This document shows positions 35,886 through 47,490 of a stretch of DNA of 64,000 nt, piece after piece (the stretch's first letter is position 1; each line of letters begins with the position of its first letter). The stretch covers positions 30,833,006-30,897,005 of the forward strand of contig OY783195.1 in the NCBI GenBank assembly GCA_963678675.1. The letters are read 5' to 3'. A program made the translations under genes and the position numbers. The notes under the pieces are model-generated. The model had not been told where the DNA came from. It saw only the letters and a list, made by a program, of their open reading frames with translations, and made no database searches. This stretch comes from Xiphydria camelus (taxonomy: Eukaryota > Arthropoda > Insecta > Hymenoptera > Xiphydriidae).

Positions 35886-36140
35886 CACAGAGAAAACGAA
35901 TTAATTGGATCTACTGAAAATTACATGCGCGATCGCAAATTAATTAGTTATTTATATCAATAAAATTTCTTAACGCATCAATTTGATATCTCTTCCATGC
36001 AATCATGCGGAATAGTGTAAGATCGCCAAGAAGAAATATTAGATTGATTCGTTAACAAATTTCATTCATATAAATAAATAATTACTTACGACCCCGCGAG
36101 TAATTTTTAGTAGATCCAACCGATTCTTTTTCTCAGAGTG
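35886..36140. mobile_element. M2 copy c
   Basis: The left end is CACAGAGAAAACGAATTAAT with TTGGATCTACTGAAAATTAC, and the right end has GATTCTTTTTCTCAGAGTG. Both arms contain the inverted TAATTACTTACGACCCCGCG-type block. Flanks TA and CA differ by one base. Confidence 0.8.
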
Positions 36141-37027
36141 CATCCTTCTATGTACAACGCGTACCGTAGGCATGCCATACGTCTGCACCGCGCCGGCGTC
36201 TCGATCTAATTTCGCTCCTCCTCGTAAATAAAACAATCCGACTTCCCGATAACTGCCACCTCACGGCAGCCTAGCGGCGCGGCGATTCAAAGCCCCCCTC
36301 GCCTATTTTCACGCTCCGAGCGCAATGTGCAACGCCGAGGGCGGCGCGGCGCACGCTCAGAGCTACACCTCGACGAAGCGCATCGGCACTCGCACTCGAC
36401 GTCATCGCGCGCGGATAAAATCGAAGCGCGTATTTCATCCGGATCGCGCAGCGCGTCTGCTCCGCAGTCGTAAAGACGAGAGCGGGTCGGTATATCGCGC
36501 GCGCGCGCATACAACGGTGAAGAGCAGGTGAACGCGCGGGTTCGATAACGTCGCGCGACGCGCGTTACGAAAGCGCTGCGTGTAACCGCGGCGCGACCCG
36601 AAGCACGTGGCCGAGGCCCCGGCGGCTCATTAACGCGCGCGCGTCCGTGATTCGCCGCCTTCGTGAATACTTCTCTCTTTCTCGCTAAACGACGGAGTCA
36701 AATTTATACCGCGCGAAGAGCGTCGAGGTTCTCAGCATCGCTTCGTCGCGCGGCGAAGAGACGGGCGAACGCGTCGGAGGTACGAAAAGGGAGAAGAGAC
36801 TTCCTCGGGTGGAGAGAAACGCGCGGCGGAGCTCGAACCCCCGTCGATACGGTCTCTCTTCGGCATATTTATAAATTACGAGTGGCTCGCAGCCAGACAC
36901 ACCGGTCGTTGACGGCCGTTTCGCAACCGCGCGCGCATCGCCGCCGGATTGCACAATCGCTGAGGACTCGAATTTACAAGTGAAATCCGCTCCTTCCAAG
37001 GGTTCCTCGTCTCGGTGCGATTTTGTA
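36141..37027. other. Unassigned stretch with a (CG)n run
   Basis: Very CpG-rich. Alternating CG at about 36496-36508. Overlapping Arg-rich frames on both strands, none recognisable. Confidence 0.55.
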
Positions 37028-37284
37028 CACGGAGAAAAAGAATTGGTTGGATCTGTCAAAAATTACTTGCGGGGTCACGAGTAATTATTTATTCAGATCA
37101 ATCAGATCTTTTTTCATATATATTAATCAGATATTTCTTCCTCGCAATGACTGTACCGTTGCACGTGATTGTAAGGAAGAGATATCAAATTGATGCGTTG
37201 AAAAATTTCTTTGACGTAAATAAATAATTACTTGCGACTCTGAAAGTAATTTTCGGTAAACCGAATTAATTCTTTTTCTCTGTG
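37028..37284. mobile_element. M2 copy d, intact reference copy
   Basis: The left end is CACGGAGAAAAAGAATTGGT and the reverse complement of the right end is CACAGAGAAAAAGAATTAAT. TA on both sides (37026-37027 and 37285-37286). Long inverted arms include GGGGTCACGAGTAATTATTT and its mirror; the core contains a second small mirrored segment (ATATTTCTTCCTCGCAATGA against TTGTAAGGAAGAGATATCAA). Typical MITE architecture without coding capacity. Confidence 0.85.
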
Positions 37285-37286
37285 TA

Positions 37287-38564
37287 ATGTAGTTGCGCGC
37301 AGCTGCGAGGAAGAGCGTGATTATGGGAACAAATTGGCGATCGGGGAACGATAGACGTCGAGAAGCGTCGAACAGTCGGTTATAGGAGACAAAACTGGTA
37401 CCTATAGTTAATCTCGCGTCAGAAAATACGCTCGCCACAGAAATTCATAGGCGCTCCTGTGCTTCCGCGAATATGATTTCCCATGACAATGATATCCCCG
37501 ATATTTTTTTCCATATCGCCGTAAATAACGCGGGCGACATGAATCGGCCGCCGCTGAAAAGTATGAGGGATTCGATTCGTCACGATCCGCTCGACATTTT
37601 AACACACGCCGATACGCGGTAAACGATACGCATTGAAGCAGCGTGAATAAGGAGAAGGGCGATGAACGGAATTTGCAAAGATAAAAAATATATGCACACG
37701 TCACGCATCGCCGCGTTAGCGATTCATACGCGTAATAGGAAGCGCGAAACGGCAGTACATACCACTGAAAGCCAAAAGTTGCGGCGACGGCTCCGCGATA
37801 TTCGCAGTGCTCGACAAGACCGTCCTTTTTGTGCAATACCGAATGAAAAATGAGCCGCCCTCCCACGCCGATCGTACGCGATACAGATATAGAGTCGTGG
37901 CCGTTCGTCGCGCCGTAACAACCCCTATTTCCCATCCACGGACCGCTGCACTCCACGCGGGGGCACAGTCGCGCGGCCTTATTTCACTCCGAAACTTGGC
38001 GAGTGACCGGAGAGCGATCGTCCGTATAACACCGTCGCGTAAAGGACTCCGTGCGGCACGTAGGTAATAAATATCCGAACGGCCGAGAGGAAACCAATTA
38101 GCGCCGCTTCCCGCGATAGAGGCGAGCGTACACGCCTCCGTAGAAATTCTCAAATCGCATCCATTGTCGACACGGCCTCGGCGGCGCGGTGTTTGCAGAG
38201 TAAACTGCTCCGGGGAGGGCCTCGAGGAAAAATGTGCGGTAGTCGTGGAAAAAATTCGGTCATCCGGAATGGAGATGACTAAGCGCGTTAATCCGGACCG
38301 CCCGGTTCGACAGGCAGTGGAGCAAAAAAAAGCGGTATATTTGTGGAGAATAATTGAATTGATGTTACGTTTTTGCTCGATGCCCCCGGGGGAATCGTTT
38401 CGCGCTTTCTCTCCTCTTATTGGCGCGCTATGGCAGACTCGTATGCCCATATGGCTCGGTCATTTCTTATCCTGGCAGCATAAGGTATTAATAGAAGGGG
38501 AGAATCGCGAGAGTGCGGAAGGAAGCATATTTTGAAATGCGCCATCGAGTGGTGCGGTATACTT
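37287..38564. other. Unassigned stretch
   Basis: A 244-codon minus-strand open frame (37716-38450) lies here together with plus-strand frames over the same bases. Its product is Arg/Ser-rich, has no domain I recognise, and no splice or promoter context supports it. Treated as background. Confidence 0.5.
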
Positions 38565-38771
38565 GACTGGGAAAAAGATTGCATTTTTAATACACTTTTA
38601 TATACAAAGCTTTCTTCCAGTGCGTGATTATGAAAATTAATATATTTCCTTATGAAATTGTCCTTATAAATTTCATATAACGGAGTATATTAATTTTCAT
38701 AATCACATACTGGATAGGTACCAGCTTTATATACAATTGTATTAAATCTAATACAAATTTTTCTCACAGTG
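38565..38771. mobile_element. M3 copy c
   Basis: The left end GACTGGGAAAAAGATTGCAT and the reverse complement of the right end CACTGTGAGAAAAATTTGTA match copy a. Internal mirrored arms GTGATTATGAAAATTAATAT and ATATTAATTTTCATAATCAC are nearly perfect. Flanks TT and AT differ by one base. Confidence 0.8.
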
Positions 38772-39428
38772 ATCTTGATATCATTGGGAACGATTGTCGC
38801 TCTAAATTGCAACACGAATTCCTTCGATTAATTCTTTCGCAATCGATTAAACTATAATATCAGGACGATTTTTCTCTGAATGAATTTCCGTCGTTTGCGA
38901 GAAAACTCATCAATGCGCGACGTAATGCCGACCGGATCGGAAGATGCACGATTCCACGGTGCGTCAGGAGACCGCTGCAATTCTCCCCGCGCTCCTCCGC
39001 CTTCCTCCCCCATAAACATTACCTCGCGGAAAGTAGACCATATATTTATCCACGTCTTACAAACTTTCTCAGTGCGGTATACGTGGTAAAGAAAAGCGAG
39101 GAGAGCTACCTTATCCCATCTCCGGGTCTATTTCTACTTCTATACACCGCCGTTGAAGCTCGCCGATATCTATGAGCTCCGAGAGGAGCCAATAAAAAGA
39201 GAGAAACCTCGCGCAACCGCAAACTCGAAGAGCCGAAGCTGGACCCGCGGAACGAGACCGCGAATCGATGAAAGGGGGAGTCCTCCTCGTCGACCGACGG
39301 AGAAGAGCTCTCCCGAGATATCTCGCGGCGCGCGTGATGCTGCTTCTCTCGACGGTCATCGAAATTCAAAGGTGCCCTATCTCCGTGCGCGCGCGCGCCA
39401 CTAGTCTCTACACCAGCGCGTACGTTCT
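38772..39428. other. Unassigned stretch with a (CG)n run
   Basis: Single-copy DNA; alternating CG near 39386-39398. No gene recognised. Confidence 0.5.
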
Positions 39429-39688
39429 GTACAAAATAATTAGGTTAAAATGATAAAACGCGTACAATTAAACACGTTTAGTTATTCCAACGAAAAAGTT
39501 AGTAAATTGAACCAATTATTTAGTTTTATTCCAACCAAATATTTAGCTATTCCAACCAAACATTAGTCACACTAACTAAAAAAATGGTCAATTTAACGAA
39601 ACAGATGGATGATCCATATTTCACTAAATGGTTTGGTCGTCGTCTTCAGGATTTAGGTTAGATCGACCAAGTTATTGTTCTCTTCATA
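39429..39688. mobile_element. M4 copy b, ends worn
   Basis: The left part AAAATAATTAGGTTAAAATG with GATAAAACGCGTACAATTAA and the right part GATCGACCAAGTTATTGTTC match M4, with the central block AACAGATGGATGATCCATAT near 39600. The outermost bases have decayed, so the coordinates are approximate. Confidence 0.7.
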
Positions 39689-40285
39689 CGGGGATCTCAG
39701 ACGGAGGCTTGCAGCGAAAATGAGAATCAACGTATAGCCGCGAGTCGTTGGGCGATTAGAGGAACGCGCGCGATTTCGATAACGATTATCGAGCACCTCG
39801 ATCAATCGTGAAATTTCGCAGCGCGCGAAGATTGGGCGCGATCACCACACCGGGCGTAATTGCTTTCCCCCGCGATTTCTTTATCAGAACGGCGGTGGCT
39901 TTTCGAATCAGGCGGAACGGCGGAATACGTAAGAATCGTGTCCGCGAGGAGAAACGCGTTGCGAGAGTGGCAATGAAGAGAAGAAAAGTCGGCAGGCGAC
40001 GCGCCAATTTCAGCGTTAATTGAGAAGACCTCTCCTCTCTCCACGAGTCCAAGGGGACATCAGCGACGGTCTCTCGTGAAGTACGAGTATTCAGCGTTCT
40101 CGGAGGCGGTTCCGATCGTATTGGAATAACCGTTCCGATTACCGTTATTATCGCGGCGAGCTGCACGTTGGTAATTTGCAGACGCGCCTGAAGAGCGGTT
40201 CTCCCTCTCCCGCCCCGGCTTATCCGCGCGTCAGGGACGTACAGTACGCGGTGGAAGCTGACAGGGGGGATAATAGGTGACGATT
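39689..40285. other. Unassigned stretch
   Basis: CpG-rich single-copy DNA. Frames on both strands (for example 39786-40166 minus) show no domain. Confidence 0.5.
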
Positions 40286-40360
40286 ACTCACACCTTATAC
40301 CGCCGCGGGTGTCGTTGACGTCGTCGTCGCCGCTTACCTGAAACAACAGAAAATAATTAC
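40286..40360 (-). other. Candidate recursive (ratchet) splice site with downstream 5' splice site
   Basis: On the minus strand the tract GTAATTATTTTCTGTTGTTT (complement of 40360-40341) is followed by CAG at 40340-40338 and immediately by GTAAGC at 40337-40332. A second donor GTGAGT lies at 40291-40286, so an exon of 46 nt (40337-40292) is possible. The layout matches the site at 5.4 kb on the same strand. One frame of the 46-nt segment reads VSGDDDVNDTRGGIR; I do not recognise it. Use in splicing is inference. Confidence 0.4.
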
Positions 40361-40854
40361 GTTAGTTCGCTAACTCCGCGCCGTTGCGATAATTGTTGAA
40401 AACGAGATTAACCGGGGAAAGGGTTAAAGAACTTTGGAAATTTCGGGCGTGCATTTCGGCTTTGGCCGTGCGTGCTAATTGAATTAATCCGTATTACGTC
40501 CCACCGCTTCGCGATAATCCCGCGGGAACGCGAGCGAAGACCCCCGACAACGGGGATGAGCGGTGGATGCTGTCGGTCACGCAACGGCGCTCCTCCGGCG
40601 AGGAATTTTCATCGAATATGAAGAGTCGAACGGCGCGCTTCGCGTTGCGAGCGGCGTTCACGGTCGTTGGTAATTCTCTTAGCTGGAATTAGCGTCGTGA
40701 GAACGGGTCGCTCGATAGTCGCGACGACTGAGCGCAGAGGTATGTGGGTGTTATTCCGAAGTATATATATAGCGCCGAACAATGGATGGATGGATGGTTG
40801 GCATGATTATCTCAATTACTCGTGAGGTCGTCGGTTTAAAAATGCTAAAAATGT
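40361..40854. other. Unassigned stretch with (TGGA)n
   Basis: Single-copy DNA. A (TGGA)4 tract lies at 40782-40797. Nothing else is recognised. Confidence 0.5.
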
Positions 40855-40856
40855 TA

Positions 40857-41116
40857 CTCCGAGAAAAATAGCTTGGTCAGTTCAACCAAAATCCTGGAGA
40901 TGATGACCAAACCGTTTGGTGAAATATGGATCCTCCATCTGTTTGATTATACTGACCGCTTTTTGATTAGAACAACTAAACGTTTAATTGAAATAACTAA
41001 ACATGTGGTCGGAATAACTAGATATTTAGTTCAATTGATCAATATTTTAGTTGGAATAATTTAACGCGTATGACTAGATGTATTTTGTTATTTTAACCTA
41101 ATTATTTCTCTCGATG
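40857..41116. mobile_element. M4 copy c, intact
   Basis: The left end is CTCCGAGAAAAATAGCTTGG and the right end is TAATTATTTCTCTCGATG. TA on both sides (40855-40856 and 41117-41118). The central motif GGTGAAATATGGATCCTCCA matches other copies, and the multiple GGAATAACTA-type motifs are typical of the family. Confidence 0.8.
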
Positions 41117-41118
41117 TA

Positions 41119-41889
41119 CGCACACAGCTGTAATGTGCCATAGAATATATTATAGGCGATATATAACAGGAAAATATATTCTGACATTTGTTCTCCTATG
41201 ACGTTTGATTTGTAACACGATGGTCAAAATAACTTAGTACTATTGATAAGTACAAGAATTTAACGTCCCCTCGCATACGTATATTCATTTCTTTCGAATG
41301 TCACTCTCTAAATTCGGCAATCGGCGAATAGCGATACAGTGGCTTTCGCTAATCAAGATTTAAAGTGCAACGAGTCGCGTATGAACTCGTGTCGCGTACA
41401 CAAGCATCGAGGAGGAGATATTTACGCGAGAAACAATGCAGATTTTTGCTTGCACATATACAGCGAAGCTGAACGCTGTTACGACGCGCCTCAATTGGAA
41501 GGAATACATACGACGTCGTTCCTATACTCCGTACAATGCACCGACGTGTGTGCCGCAAGAGCGCTCGAGGCCTCGTTTTCCCGCGAAGCGAGTCCGAAGA
41601 GGAAAGGTGGGTGAAAGGTCCGCGCACCTCGCGCGGAAAGCATTGATATGCTTATGTGCCGGAGGTACATAACGTGCATTATGGAGACCGGTAAATAAGG
41701 CGCCTACTCGTACGTTGCACGCGTATAAGGGTAATCGACATGCCGTTACTATGTACGACCTGGTCTTCTACGGCGGTTCTGTAGAAAGTAGCTGGATATA
41801 AGCGCGTGTAACTAACGCGCACGCGTTAATTTGCTCGGAAGCATGACAAGCGGCATTGCGTAAAGTTGTGTGTTACATGGGCCCCCCTT
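41119..41889. other. Unassigned stretch
   Basis: Single-copy DNA; short overlapping frames only. Confidence 0.5.
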
Positions 41890-42320
41890 GACATTTTCGA
41901 AAAAGTCGAAACCTTTGGAATTGAACTCTCAGCCATCCAATACGATGTATTTTTGTCATGCTGATTCCGAAAATTACGGATTTATCGAGGTAATATCGAA
42001 GGAAGACCAAGAAAACGTCCACAAGTAATTATTTACTTACATCGCTTAAAACTTTGTCCATTTTAATTTGATATTTCTTCCTTGCGATCACACACTATTC
42101 CACATGATTGCAAAGAAGATAAATTTAATCGATGCATTAAAACATTTCATTGATATAAATAAATAATTACCCGTCAACCTCGAAAGTATAATATTTAATT
42201 TTCAGTAAGTCCAATTAATTCGTTTTCTCTGCACTGATTTCAGGGAAGGAAATTAATCTTCTCATTCATAAAATCGCTGATATCTTAAGTTTCATTCACC
42301 GACGATGTGTTCTTCTACGT
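41890..42320. repeat. S1 fragments interrupted by an M2 element
   Basis: At 41895-42011 the sequence resembles the start of an S1 unit (CAATACGATGTATTTTTGTC and ATGCTGATTCCGAAAATTAC). After the M2 copy, 42240-42320 has more S1-like pieces (AAAATCGCTGATATCTTAAG in reverse sense, CTACGTTGATTCTAAAATAA). The fragments are diverged and separated by M2 copy e. Confidence 0.5.
42012..42234. mobile_element. M2 copy e, left end truncated
   Basis: From ACAAGTAATTATTTACTTAC onward it follows M2, with the core ATTTGATATTTCTTCCTTGC and the right end AATTAATTCGTTTTCTCTGC. The left terminal motif is missing. It sits inside S1-like sequence. Confidence 0.7.
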
Positions 42321-43791
42321 TGATTCTAAAATAAATTCAAATAAAAAAAGCGCAAGAAATGATTCAATACCACATATAGCGTCATATACGTTTTTTCGAC
42401 GCTCCTCGTCGAGATTCGACTCCACTGCAGCCGGTGCCTATACATATACAGGAGTCCTCGCGCTCCGATCGCGGAAGAGGGATAACTTTATCCCGGCAAA
42501 AACGCGCGAAGCGCTTCCCTTCTATTCGAAGCCAACGCGGTTCCCGCGACGAAAAGGAGCAGAGGTGTACGTAATGACGACGATATGTGCCCGAGGAGCT
42601 CCCGAGGGGGATGGCCCGGCTAGACCAGCCAGCTGCGGCTTCTCGAGAGCGATCCATCTTCGTTGTATACCAATGTACTACTTGTTTCGCTTGTTTGTCC
42701 CTGAAGATGGATAACAACGTGCTGACCATCTCGTTTCGACCCTTTATTTCGATAGCGCGCGGTCGAGATGTCTCCGTTTCTTTTATATCGAGCGCCGAGA
42801 ACTGACGACCAGCCGTCGCGCCGAGACGCGAGAACGAATCCACTTTTCATCTCGTCGTTCGGAGCGTCACGGAAGACGTAGCGTGACTCTAAGGAGGTCT
42901 TTCGCGAACGTGCCTCCGGCTTTCCGCGTGTGTCTTTGACTTGTGTATTTGCGCGCGAAATACGTTTGAGTCTCTCGCCGTGGGATGCGCGAAGCGTCGG
43001 TACTTAAGGTAGACGTGGTTTTGCGCAAGGCTTCTCGTTCGCATCGAATACATTGCATAAAGTAGCGGCGAATAAGACCTGCCGATGATGCGTCTTAGTT
43101 TGTCGAAACGCATTAACTTTACGCCGGCGTATAATAAAACGGTATTAACCCATCTTGCGATAATTAAGAAATTACATACCGCGTCATCCCGCGGTAATGA
43201 AGAAATTATGGTAAATGATTTAACCTCGCGGTGTGCGCTTGAGCGTTTTGCTCATCGTCCGCATTTTACGCGATGGAAATGTGAAAGTGGCATAAAACAG
43301 AGTGTCCATTGTCGATCGCAACCTGCGATGACACATCGCGTTCTCGCGGATAAAACGCACCGTATATCCGCGTGTAAATGTCGCGTGCAAAGCATTTAAT
43401 TATCGGCGTTGTAAGATGCATCGCGGCAGGTGTCAACCGCATTAACGATTCCACGAAGGAACATAAATACCGGCTTATCGCTTCGTTAGCGATCCTTCCG
43501 CGAGAGAAGCAGATTATCGACATCGATGACGACAAACAGAACGGTACGATGCTCCGCGCGGGATCGTCGCACGTGTCCAGCTTCCTCTTTGCGTCTTCGA
43601 CTGGCGCGAGTCGTGTCGAGTACTCGTTGATCTATTTACCGAGACCGCTCTCGTCGACGATCGAAGCTTTATCGAGATCGAAGGAACGCGACTCAACGCG
43701 GAAGATGGCAAGCGGCGTACGACTCGTCGAGCGCGTGGAATTGACGTTCCTTTCCGCATATTCTCCCGCGGGAGTTTCATAAATACAGATA
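42321..43791. other. Unassigned stretch
   Basis: CpG-rich single-copy DNA. Frames of 90-150 codons on both strands with no recognisable product. Confidence 0.5.
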
Positions 43792-44243
43792 CTCTCTCTC
43801 TGAGGAAAAGAATTAGGTTAAAATGGCAAAACGCATCTGGTTAGGCGCGTTTAGTTATTCTAATCAAAAATACTGGTTGGTTACACCAAATATTTAATTA
43901 TTCCAACCAACAAGTGGTCAGTTCAACCAAAAAGCCCAGGCGGAAAAGTTCTATATATTTTGTATATAATCCATATGTGTGGTTTTAGTCATACATGGAT
44001 TATATTATAACTATATGATTTCTATATTAACCATATAAAGACTATATACGGATTTTTTGAATGTTTATATATCTCTCATTATAATCAATATATATGATCA
44101 AAACCACATATGTGGATAATATAAAAAAAAATGCCGAATTCTTCCGCCTGAGAAATAAAGAGTATCCATATTTCGCTGAACCAATTTGGTCATCGTCTCC
44201 AAGATTTTGGTTAAATTGATCAATGTTTTTTTTCTCAGCGCAG
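43792..44243. mobile_element. M4 copy d, split by nested M1
   Basis: The left end CTCTCTCTCTGAGGAAAAGA with ATTAGGTTAAAATGGCAAAA, and the right end GTTTTTTTTCTCAGCGCAG. TA on both sides (43790-43791 and 44244-44245). M1 copy 6 interrupts it at 43935-44152, after GTTCAACCAAAAAG and before the M4 block GTATCCATATTTCGCTGAAC. Confidence 0.8.
43935..44152. mobile_element. M1 copy 6, nested in M4
   Basis: The ends are CCCAGGCGGAAAAGTTCTAT and GAATTCTTCCGCCTGAG. The interior has the family CATATGTGTGGTTTTAGTCA motif and its mirror. Flanking dinucleotides AG and AA differ by one base, so the duplication is not exact here. Confidence 0.85.
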
Positions 44244-44245
44244 TA

Positions 44246-44932
44246 CCCAATTTACCGCCCGACAAAAATAAAAACGACAACAGCGGCCAATAATTAGAGG
44301 CAACTGGCGAGGGGAAAACAATGAAGGGGATTCGAGAAGAGGATCGAGCGTAGGCGAGAGCGAAACCCGTGCAACGGCGGCTCTCGGATTAACCTGGTAA
44401 TTAGCGGGGGAACTAACCTGAACGACTGAGTAAGACGTACGTACGCGTGGGTGGCGATGAATTAAGCACGGTGCAATACAAGCACGGCCGTCGAGAGGTC
44501 TTCGCGCCTTTCCCTTTCACCTTCGTCGCGCGCCACGCCGAGACTCGAGACTCTCTCTCGCGGTGTATACCTATTTCTTCACGGTGCGGTCTTTCTGCCG
44601 TTTCTGCGAAACTCGGACGTTCCCGCGATTAGGAGAGCCGCGGCGCGACTTCGCAGTCTCGCAATAACTCGTTCCGGTGTCTGTTTTGAATGGACGATCC
44701 CGCCGAGGAAATCCCACCGTTTCCCATCAGCTCTCTCGGCGCTTCTCGCGCGTGCAAAGCGTCTGGTCGTACTCGCGGCGTGGATAATTCTCGACTGGAG
44801 AAGTGTGTTACGTATTTGCGTATTCTTTTTTGCGCTCCTTACATCATCGAGGAAATTTTTTCGACTGAATTATTCGCAGAAACGATTTCGGCGAAGGTGT
44901 GTCGATGTTGTCTCGAGGAATGAATACGTCTA
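44246..44932. other. Unassigned stretch
   Basis: CpG-rich single-copy DNA with no recognised gene. Confidence 0.5.
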
Positions 44933-45225
44933 CACTGAGAGAAATAATTTCTGGTGTGAAAAAAATGTTTCTTTTTTCTCCAATCAAAAACATGATGCAA
45001 TTCCAGGATCGAGTTATGGCTTTTTTCGTGCATGAAAATATTAGATAGGCTCGAGTAATTGTTTTTTTTTTCGCACAAAAAGTACTTCTCGTTCCATTGA
45101 AGGTGTTTTTGATTCAAGAATTTATATTCTCCCACCAGGAATCTCTCGGTATTATTAAAAATATCTAAGATCATATTCTTGATTCAAGACATATTTTTTG
45201 ACAGTAGCAATTATTTCTCTCGGTG
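44933..45225. mobile_element. M6: TA-type inverted-repeat element
   Basis: The left end CACTGAGAGAAATAATTTCT and the reverse complement of the right end CACCGAGAGAAATAATTGCT match over about 19 bp. Subterminal AATCAAAAACATG and TTTTTGATTCAAGAA motifs repeat. TA flanks the left; the right flank is CA. Single copy here. Confidence 0.7.
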
Positions 45226-47038
45226 CAACTTGGACTTTTCCAAAAAGTTCGGACAATAAGCAGGCATTTTCCCAGCGTTGCTCCGACGATTTGGCAATTT
45301 CGATGAATTGCCCATGATATAGTAATAGTTCTCGAAACTCGCTTAAATATACGAAACCATCTCTCGGGAATTTAGAGCAACTAAATTTGAAGAAACCGTC
45401 GAGTACGACCGGGTCACTAACCAGGCAAGAGAGTAAGGGCGTAAAGCATGGCATTAGAGGTGTAAACGGCCAATAATGACGACGATTGCTTTGCGTCAGC
45501 CTCGCGGCGTAATTTCTCGGTGCGCGCGAGAACGGACGCGAGAAAAAGTAGGTAATAACGAAGCGTACGTCTGCCGCAGTAAAGTCGGAGCTTCGGAAGA
45601 CGTTGCTGCAAAAAGAAGTCCTCGCCAATTGGAATTAGAAAGGCGCGAAGAGAACGCGGAAGGGACGACATCGCGAAACCTCGACTTCGAGCACTCTGGG
45701 ACGGCCTCAGCGAGAAATACCGTGTGAATCGTTTCCTCGTATATCTGTAGATACATAAGTACAAATGGGAAAGACGATGTAGGTATATAGACGCTCCTCT
45801 TTTCGTCTACGTCGTAAAATAGGTCGATCGATTTCCATTGGTTTCAGCGGCCGAATAAAAATATAAATAAAAGAAGAATACAATCTCCGGTGAGTTTCTT
45901 CGATTCTTCCAGCAGTAGAGGGTGAAATGCTTCTCTTTGGAGAGGCGATAACGCTATCTATACACTGGATGTCGCTGTATCTGTAAGGTGAATTTTTAGA
46001 AAAAATAGCAAGGGTCGATTTACGTTTACACCTCGTATACAGTAAAGTCCAACAGTCTCGCCTCTTCGTAGGTAAATGACTGTCTATTCCATCTCAAAAA
46101 TAAATAGACCGAAGAATCTAGCTACGCTCTCAATGTTGAGAAAAAGGTCTTGTTAAAATATACTGAAAAATCGAAGCACTTTACACCACATTCAAGGTAA
46201 AAGCCAGTCACATTGACGCGTAAGTGAATATTTCAAAAGATAAACACTACGCCCCTTTGGTTAATACGAATCTCCGATGGAGAGATAAAGCGCCACGGAA
46301 TAAGCAATAATTTATGGCCCATAAATCGCACGGTCTGCCAACGTTAACTGTTATTCTCGCGCATAGAATGTCGAATACGTATAAATAGTGCTCCTTGTCA
46401 ATTAAAAAAAATCAGAGGGAATTATTTCCCTCTCGCAAAACGACTGCAAATTCATCGTCAAACGAGCGAACGCGCTGTTCCAAGGTAAATTGAAAATATC
46501 GAATAGCAGTCGAAGCGCTCTCCCATCTTTTCCGAGATAGATACGGCATAACGACCTCGTCGTATCGACAGGGCTGCCGTGTAATTAATATCTCGCTCCG
46601 CGATCGTCCTCCGTGTTCTCTTTTCCCACTCTTCCTCCTGCTGCTTTCCCCGCTATCCCCCCGCACTTACCACCCCCGGCTTTCTTCTCCACCCCCACCT
46701 CCCTATAAGTGTTAACAATAGCTCAACGACGCGCACCTCCTCCTCCTTCTCTTTATTACCAGTCGAACTCGGCGACCCTCTCGACCTGCCATTTCCTAAT
46801 AATACTATCGCAAAACGCGAGATTCGCCACACATTCCGTGGTTGACTTGAGTTATTGACTGCCATAACGGCATTTCCTCACCCCCGTTCCACCGCGAAGG
46901 GGTTCAATACCGACCGTGTCACCGAAGTGTGGCGATAAGCGAACGCGTTTACGACGGGATGTTGCACTCTTCACTATCGCGGCCACGCGTACATAAATGC
47001 ATGTAGGTGCTTGCAGGGAAACTCCTAAGTGGAGCGAT
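45226..47038. other. Unassigned stretch
   Basis: Single-copy DNA, variably AT-rich. A 157-codon minus-strand open frame (45155-45628) begins in CpG-rich DNA and runs into M6, so it is discounted. No gene seen. Confidence 0.55.
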
Positions 47039-47039
47039 C

Positions 47040-47490
47040 ACTACGATTTTGCTCAGAAAATTGAGGATATCTCGGTACTCCGTTGAGATTTCCTCGATGA
47101 ATATGACATTTCCGTATATAATCAGCGTGAAAAAATACATCGGATAGGTTTGTCTGGAGTTCAATTCTGATGATTTTAAATTTTGCGACAAATTTAACAA
47201 TTGCCAAAAAACGAAGTCCCTTAAGTCGATCCCTCGATCAGAGTCTATCTTATGTATTTTTTTCGCGCTGATTACGAAAAACTTGATTATTTGGTCGATA
47301 TTTCATGGTAAATATAAAATATCAGCGATTTTTGTGCAAGACAATTATTTTCTTTCCATATAATCGAAGATATTTGGGTGTTTCACTGAGACTTACCCGA
47401 TAAATCTGCTATTTTCGTAATGAGCGTGAAAAAAATACATAAGACAGGCTCGTCGAGAGTTCGATTCCAGAGATTTCGATATTTGTGAAA
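47040..47490. repeat. Diverged S1 copy outside the main array
   Basis: AATCAGCGTGAAAAAATACA at about 47124 and TATTTTTTTCGCGCTGATTA at about 47252 are the inverted S1 arms. A further arm, GAGCGTGAAAAAAATACATA, lies near 47421 and ends with GAGAGTTCGATTCCAGAGAT as in the main array. About one and a half units, clearly older than the units at 25.6-26.2 kb. Confidence 0.75.

Noticed and set aside
37716..38450. 244-codon minus-strand open frame
   Set aside because: Arg/Ser-rich with no domain; open frames on the opposite strand cover the same bases, as expected for stop-poor CpG-rich DNA.
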